From Streptomyces antibioticus (lineage in GTDB: Bacteria; Actinomycetota; Actinomycetes; Streptomycetales; Streptomycetaceae): a stretch of DNA of 64,000 bases. Position numbers and translations under genes: made by a program. The notes under the pieces were generated by a model. The model was not told where the DNA came from and did no database searches. It saw nothing but the letters and a program-made list of their open reading frames with translations. The stretch lies in assembly GCF_001514065.1 (NCBI RefSeq), contig NZ_KQ948432.1, positions 347,820 to 411,819 on the forward strand. The letters are read 5' to 3'. Shown one piece after another: positions 19,561 through 28,514 of this stretch. The stretch's first letter is position 1. Every line of letters begins with the position of its first letter.

Positions 19561-20067
19561 ATGGCGAAGAAGTCCAAGAAGCAGGCACAGCAGACCGGCG
19601 GCACCCCCGCCACGGTGGCCCTGACGGCGGCAGGAGCGCAGTACACGGTCCACGCCTACGACCACGACCCCAGCCACCCCTCCTACGGCGAGGAGGCGGC
19701 CGAGGCGATGGGCGTCTCCCCCGAGCGCGTCTTCAAGACCCTCGTCGCGGACGTGGACGGCACCCTCACGGTGGCAGTGGTCCCGGTGGCGGGCCAGCTG
19801 GACCTGAAGGCCCTGGCGGCGGCGGTGAACGGCAAGCGGGCGGCGATGGCCGACCCGACCCTCGCCGAGCGCACGACGGGCTACGTCCGAGGCGGCATCT
19901 CCCCGCTGGGCCAGCGCAAGAAGCTCCCCACGGTCCTGGACGCCTCTGCCTCCGCCCACCCCACCATCTGCGTCTCGGCGGGCCGCAGGGGCCTGGAGGT
20001 CGAACTCGCCCCGCAGGACCTGGCGAACCTCACGGACGCGGTCCTGGCCCCGATCGGCCGCGCCTGA
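19561..20067 (+). CDS. ybaK: YbaK/EbsC-family Cys-tRNA(Pro) deacylase
   Basis: 168 residues. Trans-editing enzyme that removes cysteine from tRNA-Pro. Motifs: the catalytic-lysine region VFKTLVADVDG, YVRGGISPLGQRKKLPTVLD, and a C-terminal domain with ICVSAGRRGLEVEL. The basic N-terminus MAKKSKKQAQQ is an extension. It follows the Lon-N gene closely. Confidence 0.92.
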   Translation: MAKKSKKQAQQTGGTPATVALTAAGAQYTVHAYDHDPSHPSYGEEAAEAMGVSPERVFKTLVADVDGTLTVAVVPVAGQLDLKALAAAVNGKRAAMADPTLAERTTGYVRGGISPLGQRKKLPTVLDASASAHPTICVSAGRRGLEVELAPQDLANLTDAVLAPIGRA

Positions 20068-20108
20068 CCTCTCGACGCGGGTCCGTTCCTCGGTTAAGTA
20101 CGAGGAAC

Positions 20109-20183
20109 ATGTCGAAGAAAACACGAAAGCGAAAGTGGCGCACGAAGAAGGGCCGCTCGAACCACGGCAGCCGCCCGGCGTAG
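20109..20183 (+). CDS. Ribosomal protein bL37-like, 24 residues
   Basis: ATG TCG AAG AAA ... TAG gives a 24-residue, strongly basic peptide beginning MSKKTRKRKWRTKK and ending SNHGSRPA. GAGGA lies 5 nt upstream of the ATG. Length, charge and the terminal NHGxRP motif match mycobacterial bL37 (24 residues, ending ANHGKRPNA, from memory), a large-subunit protein specific to actinobacteria. 41 nt separate it from the ybaK stop. Confidence 0.75.
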   Translation: MSKKTRKRKWRTKKGRSNHGSRPA

Positions 20184-20214
20184 GGGGTTTTCAAGTTCTC
20201 AGCGGCACGTGCTC

Positions 20215-20325
20215 CCCGCCTGGCTGCGGGCAGTCGTGCCGCAGGGCGGCACGGGTGGGCGCAGCGGCACCCCGCCAGCGCGGGCGAGCGAAACCCACCC
20301 CCGCCCAGCCCCACCCCGGGCTCCT
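20215..20325 (+). repeat. Dispersed intergenic repeat, copy A
   Basis: Contains ctgcgggcagtcgtgccgc, ggcggcacgggtgggcgcag, cggcaccccgcc, gcgcgggcgagcgaaaccc and a trailing cccagccccac. It is almost the same order and sequence as copy B at 45548–45660. Internal GC palindromes (gtgccgc..gcggcac) could form a hairpin. It lies between the bL37 gene and the convergent DUF2567-like gene. Confidence 0.85.
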
Positions 20326-20331
20326 TACGAG

Positions 20332-21006
20332 CTACGCCGACGGCTTCGCCCCGTACGACCCCGGCCCCGCCCCGTACGGCGGCAGCTCAGGATCGCGCGG
20401 CCCGAACAGCCCCGTAAGTCCCAGGTGCATCAACAGCGCCCCCAACGACCACGCCAGCAACGCCCCCTTCGCCCCGAGCTTCAGCGGCGCCGAGAACGTC
20501 ACCCCCTTGCCCACGGACTTCGCATGGGCCAGCACATCCTGCGCGGGCCCGAGCCACACCCCGACCCGCCACGCCAGCAGCGACCCGAGCAGCCCCCCGA
20601 CCCCGAGTGCCACCACCAACGGCACACCCCCACGCCGCCGCAGCAGGAACACCACGACCGCGCTCACGACCCCGAACGCCAGCCCGAGCAGCGCGAACGT
20701 GCCGTCGACACCGACCGCCTGCTCCCCCTCGGTGTCCTGGACGTAGACGATCCAGCGCTTGTCGACGATGTCCCCGACCAGCGGCACGTGCGGCGCCAGC
20801 CACCACCACAGCACCCCCAGCAACAGCCCACCGAGCGCCACCGCCACCGTGATCACGGCGGCTTCCCGCAGTTCGGTCTTCATTCCGGGGCCGTCCTGTT
20901 CGTACAGGCTTCCGGGCCCGCCGGCACCGTACGGCGGCGGCGCCTGCCGGGCCTGGTGCGGAGAGGGGTCGCTCGGCGGCGGAGGGGGAGTCAGCGGTGC
21001 GGTCAC
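20332..21006 (-). CDS. DUF2567-like integral membrane protein
   Basis: 224 residues. A Pro-rich cytoplasmic N-terminus (LTPPPPPSDPSPHQ) precedes four predicted helices (about residues 50–73, 105–127, 135–152 and 180–200), with an extracytoplasmic DKRWIVYVQDTEGEQAVG loop. Assignment to DUF2567 is from overall appearance and is not certain. GTG 21006 is chosen because a long upstream extension lacks any Shine-Dalgarno; CAGG precedes the GTG. Function unknown. Confidence 0.7.
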   Translation of the reverse strand: MTAPLTPPPPPSDPSPHQARQAPPPYGAGGPGSLYEQDGPGMKTELREAAVITVAVALGGLLLGVLWWWLAPHVPLVGDIVDKRWIVYVQDTEGEQAVGVDGTFALLGLAFGVVSAVVVFLLRRRGGVPLVVALGVGGLLGSLLAWRVGVWLGPAQDVLAHAKSVGKGVTFSAPLKLGAKGALLAWSLGALLMHLGLTGLFGPRDPELPPYGAGPGSYGAKPSA

Positions 21007-21040
21007 CCTGACATCGTGCCAGGCCCGTCTGTGCGGCGCG

Positions 21041-21862
21041 TCACCGGACGGCCGCTCGACGGTAGGCCCAGGTGGCGATGCCGAGGGAGACGATCCCGAC
21101 CGCTCCGCAGACGGCCAGGTCACCGAGGACGAACGCCCAGTCGGGATGCGGCCCGAAGGTCCGCGCGAAGGCTTCGACGCCGTAGGTCGAGGGCAGCAGG
21201 TCCCGCAGGAACCGCACTCCCTCCGGCATCCGGTCGGCCGGCAGGACGCCCAGCAGCAGCGCCGCGGACATGCCCAACTGGCCGAGCACGGTCGCCAGTT
21301 CCGGCCGCGGCGCGAGCAGCCCGAAGGCCGCCCCGAGCCCGGCGAGCGCGGCCCCGGCGAGCGGGATCACGGCGACGAGCACCCACAGATGCGCCATCGG
21401 CAACCCGAACAGCACACACCCGAACAGCGCGGTCACGACGGTCCCGGGCACGGTGAAGGAGGCGTACGCCCCCGCCGCCCCGAGCACGACAGCCGCGGGC
21501 GGCACCGGCAGCGTCGCGTAGTGGTCGAGGCCGCCGCTGGCCCGCAGCTGCCCGAAGTACTGGGCGAGCAGGTTGAGCGCGACGAACGCCACGACGAGCA
21601 CCGCGGAGCCGGCGACCACGGCCTGCGCCTCGGACCCGCCGTCGACGACCCCGCGCATCAGGATCATGATCCCGACGGACTGGAAGGTCGCCACGAACAG
21701 CAGCGGGATGCGCGCGACCCGGGCCCGGGACAGCTGGGCCCGGTACACGGCCACGAGCGCCGGCCACAGCCGCGCACGCGGCCCGAGCTCGGCCGCTCCC
21801 CGGTCCGTCTCCTCGACGGCCAGGGCGCCGCCCGGCAGCACCTCGGCGGGTACGACACTCAC
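21041..21862 (-). CDS. ABC-2 type transporter permease
   Basis: About 273 residues, six predicted helices, ABC-2 permease appearance (VYRAQLSRARVARIP before the first helix, LLPSTYGVEAFARTFG before the last). The start is taken at GTG 21862 (VSVVPAEVLPGG), with GGGAG 9 nt upstream. It lies downstream of the ATPase gene on the same strand (112-nt gap) and forms an exporter with it. The substrate is unknown; this pair type includes drug and lipid exporters. Confidence 0.85.
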   Translation of the reverse strand: MSVVPAEVLPGGALAVEETDRGAAELGPRARLWPALVAVYRAQLSRARVARIPLLFVATFQSVGIMILMRGVVDGGSEAQAVVAGSAVLVVAFVALNLLAQYFGQLRASGGLDHYATLPVPPAAVVLGAAGAYASFTVPGTVVTALFGCVLFGLPMAHLWVLVAVIPLAGAALAGLGAAFGLLAPRPELATVLGQLGMSAALLLGVLPADRMPEGVRFLRDLLPSTYGVEAFARTFGPHPDWAFVLGDLAVCGAVGIVSLGIATWAYRRAAVR

Positions 21863-21974
21863 GTGGCGCTGCTCCCTTTCACCCACGGGGTCACCGATAC
21901 GTTCGCCCTGTTCCGTCTCCGTACGGATGCTACGGCCCGCTCGCTCAAGCCCGACTCAAGAGCCTTCAAAGCGT

Positions 21975-22994
21975 TCACGCCTTCACCAGCCCCTGCCGCG
22001 CCGCCCCGCCGAGCGCCAGGTACACGTCCTCCAGGCTGGGCGTGGCGAGCGTGAAGTCGTCGAGGGCGGCGAAGGCGGCGCCGCCGGTGACGGTGGCGAC
22101 GACCGCGCGGGCCTCCTCCGGGGCGAGCCGGAGCGTCCAGCGGCGTCCGGTCTCGACGGCCCGGTCGTGCAGCGCGGCGACCTCGGGGACGTGCAGCGGC
22201 GCGGCCTCGCGCCACACGAGGTCGACCCGGACCTCCCCGGCGACCTGTTCCTTGAGCCCGATGGGGGTGTCACAGGCGATCACCCGGCCGCGGTCGAGGA
22301 CGGCGACCCGGTCGAGGACGGTCTCGGCCTCGATGACGTTGTGGGTGACGAGCAGGACGGTCGTGCCGTGCTCGGCCCGGCGCCGGTCCACGGCCGCCCA
22401 CACGGCCCGCCGCGCCACCGGGTCCATGCCGGTGGTGGGCTCGTCGAGCACCAGCAGCGGCCGCTCCCCGACCAGCGCGGCGGCGAAGCACGCCAGCCGC
22501 CGCTGACCGCCGGACAGCTTCTTGATCGCCCGCCCGGCGAGCGGCGCGAGCCCCAGTTCGTCGAGTACGGCGTCCCGCTCGGCCCTGGCCGCACGCGCCT
22601 CCAGGCCGCGCAGCCGTCCGGTGGTCTCGGCGGCGAGGGAGACGGTGAGGTCGTCGAGGGCGGTGGACTCCTGGCCGAGGTAGGCGAGGATGCGCGCGGC
22701 CCGCTCCGGGTGGCGCACGATGTCGTGCCCGAGGATCTCGACCGTGCCGCTGTCGGGCCGCATCAGGCCGGTCAGCTGGCGTACGAGGGTGGACTTGCCG
22801 GCGCCGTTCGGCCCGAGCAGCCCGAAGATCTCACCGCGGCGGATGTCGAGTCGTACGTCGTCGGTGGCCCGCACCTCGGGCGTCGCGGGAACGCCGCGCC
22901 TGCCCCGTACCGCGGGATAGGTCTTGGTCAGTCCGCGCACCGCGCACACGACATCGTCGCCATGCCGAAGTGCCTGTGCCGCGCGCGTACTCAC
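21975..22994 (-). CDS. ABC transporter ATP-binding protein
   Basis: 339 residues. Walker A GPNGAGKST, signature LSGGQRR, Walker B LLVLDEPTTGMDP and H-loop VTHNV are all intact. The C-terminal 80 or so residues (VDLVWREAAPLHVP...) form the extension seen in DrrA/CcmA-type exporters. GTG 22994 has no good Shine-Dalgarno, so the start is tentative. It works with the permease encoded just downstream. Confidence 0.9.
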   Translation of the reverse strand: MSTRAAQALRHGDDVVCAVRGLTKTYPAVRGRRGVPATPEVRATDDVRLDIRRGEIFGLLGPNGAGKSTLVRQLTGLMRPDSGTVEILGHDIVRHPERAARILAYLGQESTALDDLTVSLAAETTGRLRGLEARAARAERDAVLDELGLAPLAGRAIKKLSGGQRRLACFAAALVGERPLLVLDEPTTGMDPVARRAVWAAVDRRRAEHGTTVLLVTHNVIEAETVLDRVAVLDRGRVIACDTPIGLKEQVAGEVRVDLVWREAAPLHVPEVAALHDRAVETGRRWTLRLAPEEARAVVATVTGGAAFAALDDFTLATPSLEDVYLALGGAARQGLVKA

Positions 22995-23056
22995 AAGGGA
23001 CGAGCCTACGGGGTCGGGAAGCTCCGCTCGCCCTTGGGGGCGGGGTATGTGCCGTT

Positions 23057-24271
23057 TCACTCCCCCGCGGGCGCGTGCTCCGCGGCCGTGCGGACGTCGA
23101 TCTCGCGCCAGAAGCCGGCCCTGATGGCGTACCGGTCGTGCTCGTCGATCTGGTCGTCCTTGTGCGCGAGCAGTCCGAAGCGGGCGGCGTAGCGCAGCAG
23201 CTCCCCGTCGATGCGGTGCGGGATGCGCGGGTACATCCCGGACAGCTTCTGGAGATGGCTCTGGTCGCCCAGCCGCTCCATCCAGCGTCGGGCGAACACC
23301 TGCCCCACCTCGTAGGGGTCGCCTCCGACGGTCGTGATGTCCTCCTCCCGGTCGGCCCAGCGCTGCTCGGCGGTGGTGAGCTGCGCGAGCGTGGGCATCG
23401 AGGCGACCTCGGGCGGTTCGGCGGAGCCGCCGGGACGGTCGACCCAGCCCTTGTCGGAGGACCAGCGCAGGGTGGCGTTGGCGGGCTGCTGCGGCTGGAC
23501 GCCCGGGGCGCGCAGGGCGGCCAGGTCCTTGGGGGTGGGCACGCCCTTGGGTGCGGGCACCCGCTCCTGGGTGCCGTTCTCGGACGCGGCGGCGGGGGCG
23601 TGCTCGCCCTCGTCGGCGGAGCGCTCGGCGGCCGCGGCGAGCGCGGACTCGGGCAGCGGCGCGGAGAGGATCGCGGCGATCTCGGGCCGGGGCGCGGGCG
23701 GCGGCGCGCAGATCCCGCCGAGGTCCTTGGCGCGGACGGCCTTGGTGATCCACGTACGGTCCAGGACGCGTCGTTCGTCGGCCTCGGCGACCAGGTCCTC
23801 GGACTGGTTGTAGTCGCCGTCGGCGGCCTGCACGGCCCACAGGTGGACGGCGACGCCGTGCTCCTTGGCGGCCATCATGCCCGGCAGCAGGTCGCCGTCG
23901 CCGGTGACGAGGACGATGTCGGAGCAGGCGCGGTTGCGGGCCAGCTCGGTGAGCTCGGCGTGCATGGCGGCGTCGACGCCCTTCTGGGCCCAGCGTCCGT
24001 CGCTGCGGGTCAGGGCGCCGAGCCGGACGGTGACCCGGGGCATCACACGCAGCCGGCGGTGTTCGGGCTGGGGGACGCGGTCGGGGGCGCCGTCGAACCA
24101 GTAGATGCGCAGCAGCGGCCGCTCGGTGTCCGACTCGGCGCGGTCGCGCAGCCCCTGGATGAGGGCGGCGTGGTCGACGGTGATCCGGGATCGGGAAGGT
24201 TCCCCCGCAAGGAGGGAGGCGGCCGCTCCCAGCAGATAGCCGGCGTCCACCAGGACGATGCAGCGGTCCAC
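23057..24271 (-). CDS. NYN-domain (PIN-like) ribonuclease family protein
   Basis: 404 residues. The N-terminal NYN domain (about residues 1–165) has the acidic residues of the PIN-like site: VLVDAGYLL, QKGVDAAMHAEL and VTGDGDLLPGM. A Pro/Ala linker is followed by a C-terminal winged-helix-like domain (SGMYPRIPHRIDGELLRYAARFGLL). GTG 24271 (VDRCIVLVDAG) is preferred; GTG 24280 is in frame but touches the Shine-Dalgarno GAAGAGG. Predicted RNA cleavage; target unknown. It diverges from the 54-residue gene at 24497. Confidence 0.88.
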   Translation of the reverse strand: MDRCIVLVDAGYLLGAAASLLAGEPSRSRITVDHAALIQGLRDRAESDTERPLLRIYWFDGAPDRVPQPEHRRLRVMPRVTVRLGALTRSDGRWAQKGVDAAMHAELTELARNRACSDIVLVTGDGDLLPGMMAAKEHGVAVHLWAVQAADGDYNQSEDLVAEADERRVLDRTWITKAVRAKDLGGICAPPPAPRPEIAAILSAPLPESALAAAAERSADEGEHAPAAASENGTQERVPAPKGVPTPKDLAALRAPGVQPQQPANATLRWSSDKGWVDRPGGSAEPPEVASMPTLAQLTTAEQRWADREEDITTVGGDPYEVGQVFARRWMERLGDQSHLQKLSGMYPRIPHRIDGELLRYAARFGLLAHKDDQIDEHDRYAIRAGFWREIDVRTAAEHAPAGE

Positions 24272-24496
24272 GCGACTCACCCTCTTCCCGGGAGGTTTGC
24301 TTCGGGGCTTCCTTCGAGTCTGCCCGACCACGCGGAGGTTAACGGCCGGAACTCGATCTTCGGCGTGGCGTTTCGGGGCATCGCAGGACGACTACCCCTG
24401 TCACACACGGTAATTATCCGAAATGCGTTCTTTGTCAGCCTATGTGAATCTGGTCGCGGCCCTGGCCCCTAGATCCCCCTCAGGAGGCAGATCACC

Positions 24497-24661
24497 ATGG
24501 CCAAGAACAAGAACCGTGACCGCAAGCAGCCGCAGTCCGAGCGTGGTCAGCAGCAGGCCCAGCAGTCCTCGATGGAGGCGCAGGCCGAGCAGCGCATGAC
24601 CCAGGTGACTCCGGGTGACATGGCCCGCAAGGGCAAGCAGAAGCGCTTCGGTCACAACTGA
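24497..24661 (+). CDS. Small hydrophilic protein, 54 residues
   Basis: Opens MAKNKNRDRKQPQSERGQQQ and ends MARKGKQKRFGHN. It is Gln/Lys/Arg-rich, without hydrophobic segments, and likely disordered. AGGAGG lies 9 nt upstream of the ATG, an ideal site. The upstream region contains AT-rich promoter-like DNA (ggtaattatcc). It is flanked by a 14-bp hairpin terminator. Similar small hydrophilic proteins are common in Streptomyces; function unknown. It is in the size range that gene finders often miss. Confidence 0.85.
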   Translation: MAKNKNRDRKQPQSERGQQQAQQSSMEAQAEQRMTQVTPGDMARKGKQKRFGHN

Positions 24662-24671
24662 CATCTGCATA

Positions 24672-24719
24672 ACGGGTTGAGACCCACGGGTTGTTGAGAC
24701 CTACGGGTTGTGGAGACCC
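24672..24719 (+). repeat. Three short direct repeats before the terminator
   Basis: Three imperfect copies of acgggttg(t)(t/g)gagacc(c/t), about 14–17 bp each, between the small hydrophilic gene and the dnaE terminator. Origin unclear. Confidence 0.6.
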
Positions 24720-24728
24720 AGGCACACA

Positions 24729-24763
24729 GAGAGGGCGCATCCAGTGCACGGATGCGCCCTCTC
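24729..24763. terminator. Bidirectional terminator between convergent genes
   Basis: Perfect 14-bp stem gagagggcgcatcc / ggatgcgccctctc with a 7-nt loop, 10 nt from the dnaE stop. It serves the 54-residue gene and dnaE. Confidence 0.9.
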
Positions 24764-24772
24764 GACGTACGG

Positions 24773-27700
24773 CTAACCCGCCAGGCAGGACGGGCCGAGC
24801 AGGACCTTCAGGTCGCCGAAGAGCGCCGGGTCCGGCTTCACCCGGTGCCGGTCCAGGCGCAGGACCGTGGTCTTGGTCGGGCCCTGGAGCTTGATCCGGA
24901 CCTCGCTCTCGCCCTTGTGGTGGCTGAGGATCTCGCCGAGGCGGCTGACCATCGGCGGGGTGACCCTCGTTGCCGGGATGGTGAGGATCACCGGGGCGTT
25001 GGTGCCCGCGTTGGACAGGTCGGGGACCTGGAGCTCCATGGCGACCAGGCGCGGGACGTCCTCGCGCTTGTCGAGACGGCCCTTGACGAACACCACGGCG
25101 TCCTCGACGAGTTGGGTCGACACCAGCTGGTAGGTGGCCGGGAAGAACATGCACTCGATGGAACCGGCGAGGTCCTCGACGGTGGCGATCGCCCAGGCGT
25201 TGCCCTGCTTGGTCATCTTGCGCTGGAGACCCGAGATGATGCCGCCGATGGTGACGACCGCGCCGTCCGCGTGCTCACCGCCGGTGAGCTGGGCGATGCC
25301 CGCGTCGGCCTTGTCGGACAGCACGTGCTCCAGGCCGAAGAGCGGGTGGTCGGAGACGTACAGACCGAGCATCTCCCGCTCCTGGGCGAGCAGATAGGTC
25401 TTGTCCCACTCGTCGGTGGTGAACTCGACGTCGAGTCCGAAGCCGGGTTCACTGCTCTCCTCCTCGCCCATGCCGCCGAAGAGGTCGAACTGGCCCTCGG
25501 CCTCCTTGCGCTTGACCGCGACCACGTTGTCGATCATCGGCTCGAAGTGCGCGGTGAGGCCCTTGCGGGTGTGCCCGAGGGTGTCGAAGGCGCCCGCCTT
25601 GATCAGCGACTCGGTGGTGCGCTTGTTGCAGGCGACGGCCTCGACCTTGTCGAGGTAGTCGGGGAAGGAGGCGTACTTCCCCTTGGCCTTGCGGCTCTTG
25701 ATGATCGACTCGACCACGTTGGTGCCGACGTTGCGCACGGCCTCCAGGCCGAAGAGGATCACGTCGTCGCCCTGGGCGGCGAAGTTGTGCACCGACTCGT
25801 TGACGTTCGGCGGGAGCACCTTGATGCCCATGCGGCGGCACTCGTTGAGGTAGACGGCCGACTTGTCCTTGTCGTCCTTGACGGAGGTCAGCAGCGCGGC
25901 CATGTACTCGGCGGGGTGGTTGGCCTTGAGGTAGGCCGTCCAGTACGAGACCAGGCCGTACGCGGCGGAGTGCGCCTTGTTGAAGGCGTAGCCGGCGAAG
26001 GGGACGAGCACGTCCCACAGGGCCTGGATCGCCTCGTCGCTGTAGCCGTTCTTCTTGGCGCCCGCCTGGAAGATGGTGAAGTTCTTCGCCAGTTCGTCGG
26101 GCTTCTTCTTGCCCATCACGCGGCGCAGGATGTCGGCTTCGCCGAGCGAGTAGCCGGCGATGATCTGGGCGGCCTTCTGCACCTGCTCCTGGTAGACGAT
26201 CAGGCCGTAGGTGACCGCGAGGACCTCTTCGAGGGGCTCCTCCAGCTCCGGGTGGATCGGGGTGATCTCCTGGAGCTTGTTCTTGCGCAGCGCGTAGTTG
26301 GTGTGCGAGTCCATGCCCATCGGGCCCGGGCGGTACAGGGCCGACACGGCGGAGATGTCTTCGAAGTTGTCGGGCTTCATCAGACGCAGCAGCGAGCGCA
26401 TGGGGCCGCCGTCGAACTGGAAGACGCCGAGGGTGTCGCCGCGCTGGAGGAGTTCGAAGGTCGTCGGGTCGTCCAGCGGCAGCGCCAGCAGGTCGATGTC
26501 GATGCCCTTGTTGGACTTCACCATCTTGACGGCGTCGTCCATGATCGTCAGGTTGCGCAGGCCGAGGAAGTCCATCTTCAGCAGGCCGAGCGACTCACAA
26601 CTCGGGTAGTCCCACTGCGTGATGGTCACGCCGTCGGTGTGGCGCACCCAGACGGGCACGTGCTCGGTGATGGTCTCGCTGGACATGATCACGCCGGCGG
26701 CGTGCACGCCCATCTGCCGGACCAGGCCCTCGACGCCCTTGGCGGTGTCGATGACCTTCTTCACGTCCGGTTCGTTCTCGTACATCCCGCGGACCTCGCC
26801 GGCCTCCGAGTAGCGCGGGTGCGAGGGGTCGGTGATGCCGTTGAGGTCGATGCCCTTGCCGAGGACGTCGGCGGGCATGGCCTTGGTGATGCGGTCGCCC
26901 ATCGCGTACGGGTAGCCCAGCACGCGCGCGGAGTCCTTGATCGCGTTCTTGGCCTTGATCTTGCCGTAGGTGCCGATCATGGCGACCTTGTCGGCGCCGT
27001 ATTTCTCCGTCACGTACCTGATCACCTCGACGCGCCTGCGCTCGTCGAAGTCGATGTCGACGTCGGGCATGGAGATGCGCTCGGGGTTGAGGAACCGCTC
27101 GAAGATCAGGCCGTGCGGGATCGGGTCGAGGTCGGTGATGCCCATGGCGTAGGCGACGATCGAACCGGCCGCGGAGCCTCGGCCGGGGCCGACCGCGATG
27201 CCGTTGTTCTTGGCCCACATGATGAAGTCGGCGACGACGAGGAAGTAGCCGGGGAAGCCCATCGAGATGATGACGTCCATCTCGTAGTCCGCCTGCTTCT
27301 GGCGGTCCTCGGGGATGCCGCCCGGGTAGCGGCGCTCCATGCCGCGGCGGACCTCCTCCTTGAACCAGGTGACCTCGGTGTAGCCCTCGGGGATGTCGAA
27401 CTTCGGCATGAGGTTCTTGGCCTCGAACATGCCGCTGGTGTCGATCTGCTCGGCGACCAGGAGGGTGTTGCGGCAGCCCTCCTGCCAGGCGTCGGAGGAG
27501 TCGACGGCGTACATCTCGTCCGTGGACTTCAGGTAGTAGCCGGTGCCGTCGAACTTGAAGCGGTCCGGGTCGGAGAGGTTCTTGCCGGTCTGGATGCAGA
27601 GCAGGGCGTCGTGGGCCGTCGCCTCGTGCGCGTACGTGTAGTGCGAGTCGTTCGTCACCAGGGGCGGGATGCCGAGCTTCTTGCCGATGTCGAGGAGGCC

Positions 27701-28312
27701 GTCGCGGACCCGGCGCTCGATCTCGATGCCGTGATCCATCAGCTCCAGGAAGTAGCGGTCCTTGCCGAAGATGTCCTGGTACTCGGCGGCCGACTTCAGG
27801 GCCTCGTCGTACTGGCCGAGGCGCAGCCGGGTCTGGAGCTCGCCGGAGGGGCAGCCGGTGGAGGCGATGAGGCCCTCGGACCACTGGGAGATGGTCTCCT
27901 TGTCCATCCGGGGCCACTTCTGCAGCCAGCCCTCGGCGTACGCGTCCGAGGAGAGCCGGAAGAGGTTGTGCAGACCGGTGGCGTTGGACGCCCAGATCGT
28001 CTTGTGGGTGTAACCACCGGAACCGGAGACGTCGTCCCGCTTCTGGTGCGGCTGGCCCCACTGGATCTTGCGCTTGTTGCGCCGGGACTCGGGGGCGACA
28101 TAGGCCTCGATGCCGATGATCGGGGTGACCCCGGCCTTCTTCGCGGTGTGGAAGAAGTCGTACGCGCCATGGAGGTTGCCGTGGTCCGACATGGCGATAT
28201 GGGTCATGCCCATCTCGTTGCACGCGTCGAACATGTCCTTCAGCCGCGCGGCACCGTCCAGCAGCGAGTACTGGGTGTGGACGTGCAGGTGCGTGAACGG
28301 CGGCTTCGACAC
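24773..28312 (-). CDS. dnaE: DNA polymerase III alpha subunit
   Basis: 1179 residues, the replicative polymerase catalytic subunit (DnaE1 type). The N-terminal PHP domain has HLHVHTQYSLLDGA; polymerase catalytic Asp residues are in MPDVDIDFDERRR; the C-terminal OB-fold lies in VVTIGGIISGLQRKM. GTG 28312 is preceded by AGGAGG. The gene is monocistronic, with a strong hairpin after it and a divergent gene 202 nt upstream. Codon use and length are normal. Confidence 0.97.
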   Translation of the reverse strand: MSKPPFTHLHVHTQYSLLDGAARLKDMFDACNEMGMTHIAMSDHGNLHGAYDFFHTAKKAGVTPIIGIEAYVAPESRRNKRKIQWGQPHQKRDDVSGSGGYTHKTIWASNATGLHNLFRLSSDAYAEGWLQKWPRMDKETISQWSEGLIASTGCPSGELQTRLRLGQYDEALKSAAEYQDIFGKDRYFLELMDHGIEIERRVRDGLLDIGKKLGIPPLVTNDSHYTYAHEATAHDALLCIQTGKNLSDPDRFKFDGTGYYLKSTDEMYAVDSSDAWQEGCRNTLLVAEQIDTSGMFEAKNLMPKFDIPEGYTEVTWFKEEVRRGMERRYPGGIPEDRQKQADYEMDVIISMGFPGYFLVVADFIMWAKNNGIAVGPGRGSAAGSIVAYAMGITDLDPIPHGLIFERFLNPERISMPDVDIDFDERRRVEVIRYVTEKYGADKVAMIGTYGKIKAKNAIKDSARVLGYPYAMGDRITKAMPADVLGKGIDLNGITDPSHPRYSEAGEVRGMYENEPDVKKVIDTAKGVEGLVRQMGVHAAGVIMSSETITEHVPVWVRHTDGVTITQWDYPSCESLGLLKMDFLGLRNLTIMDDAVKMVKSNKGIDIDLLALPLDDPTTFELLQRGDTLGVFQFDGGPMRSLLRLMKPDNFEDISAVSALYRPGPMGMDSHTNYALRKNKLQEITPIHPELEEPLEEVLAVTYGLIVYQEQVQKAAQIIAGYSLGEADILRRVMGKKKPDELAKNFTIFQAGAKKNGYSDEAIQALWDVLVPFAGYAFNKAHSAAYGLVSYWTAYLKANHPAEYMAALLTSVKDDKDKSAVYLNECRRMGIKVLPPNVNESVHNFAAQGDDVILFGLEAVRNVGTNVVESIIKSRKAKGKYASFPDYLDKVEAVACNKRTTESLIKAGAFDTLGHTRKGLTAHFEPMIDNVVAVKRKEAEGQFDLFGGMGEEESSEPGFGLDVEFTTDEWDKTYLLAQEREMLGLYVSDHPLFGLEHVLSDKADAGIAQLTGGEHADGAVVTIGGIISGLQRKMTKQGNAWAIATVEDLAGSIECMFFPATYQLVSTQLVEDAVVFVKGRLDKREDVPRLVAMELQVPDLSNAGTNAPVILTIPATRVTPPMVSRLGEILSHHKGESEVRIKLQGPTKTTVLRLDRHRVKPDPALFGDLKVLLGPSCLAG

Positions 28313-28464
28313 GGTTTGGCCTCCTGGGAAACCCTCGGCGACAGGCTGGCGGACAGTTCGGGGGACAGCGTCGAAGTCTATGCCTCGGGACTGACACTCC
28401 GGGGGCCGCCCCGCGTACCTTCACAGCGAGGGTTCTCGCGGGCACTTTCGCGCGGACCCACCCG

Positions 28465-28493
28465 TTGAGACGACAGAAACGCTGTCGTACACA
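28465..28493 (+). promoter_or_regulatory. Candidate promoter and operator of the DUF2252 gene
   Basis: -35-like TTGAGA (28465–28470), 17-bp spacer, -10-like TACACA (28488–28493). The spacer is a perfect 7-bp inverted repeat, ACGACAG-aaacg-CTGTCGT (28470–28488). The -10 match is imperfect. Confidence 0.45.
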
Positions 28494-28514
28494 TGCACCA
28501 GGAGGCACCCCGCG

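Noticed and set aside
24672-24719. Short direct repeats as a regulatory iteron
   Set aside because: Only three imperfect copies between a gene end and a terminator, with no adjacent replication or regulator gene.
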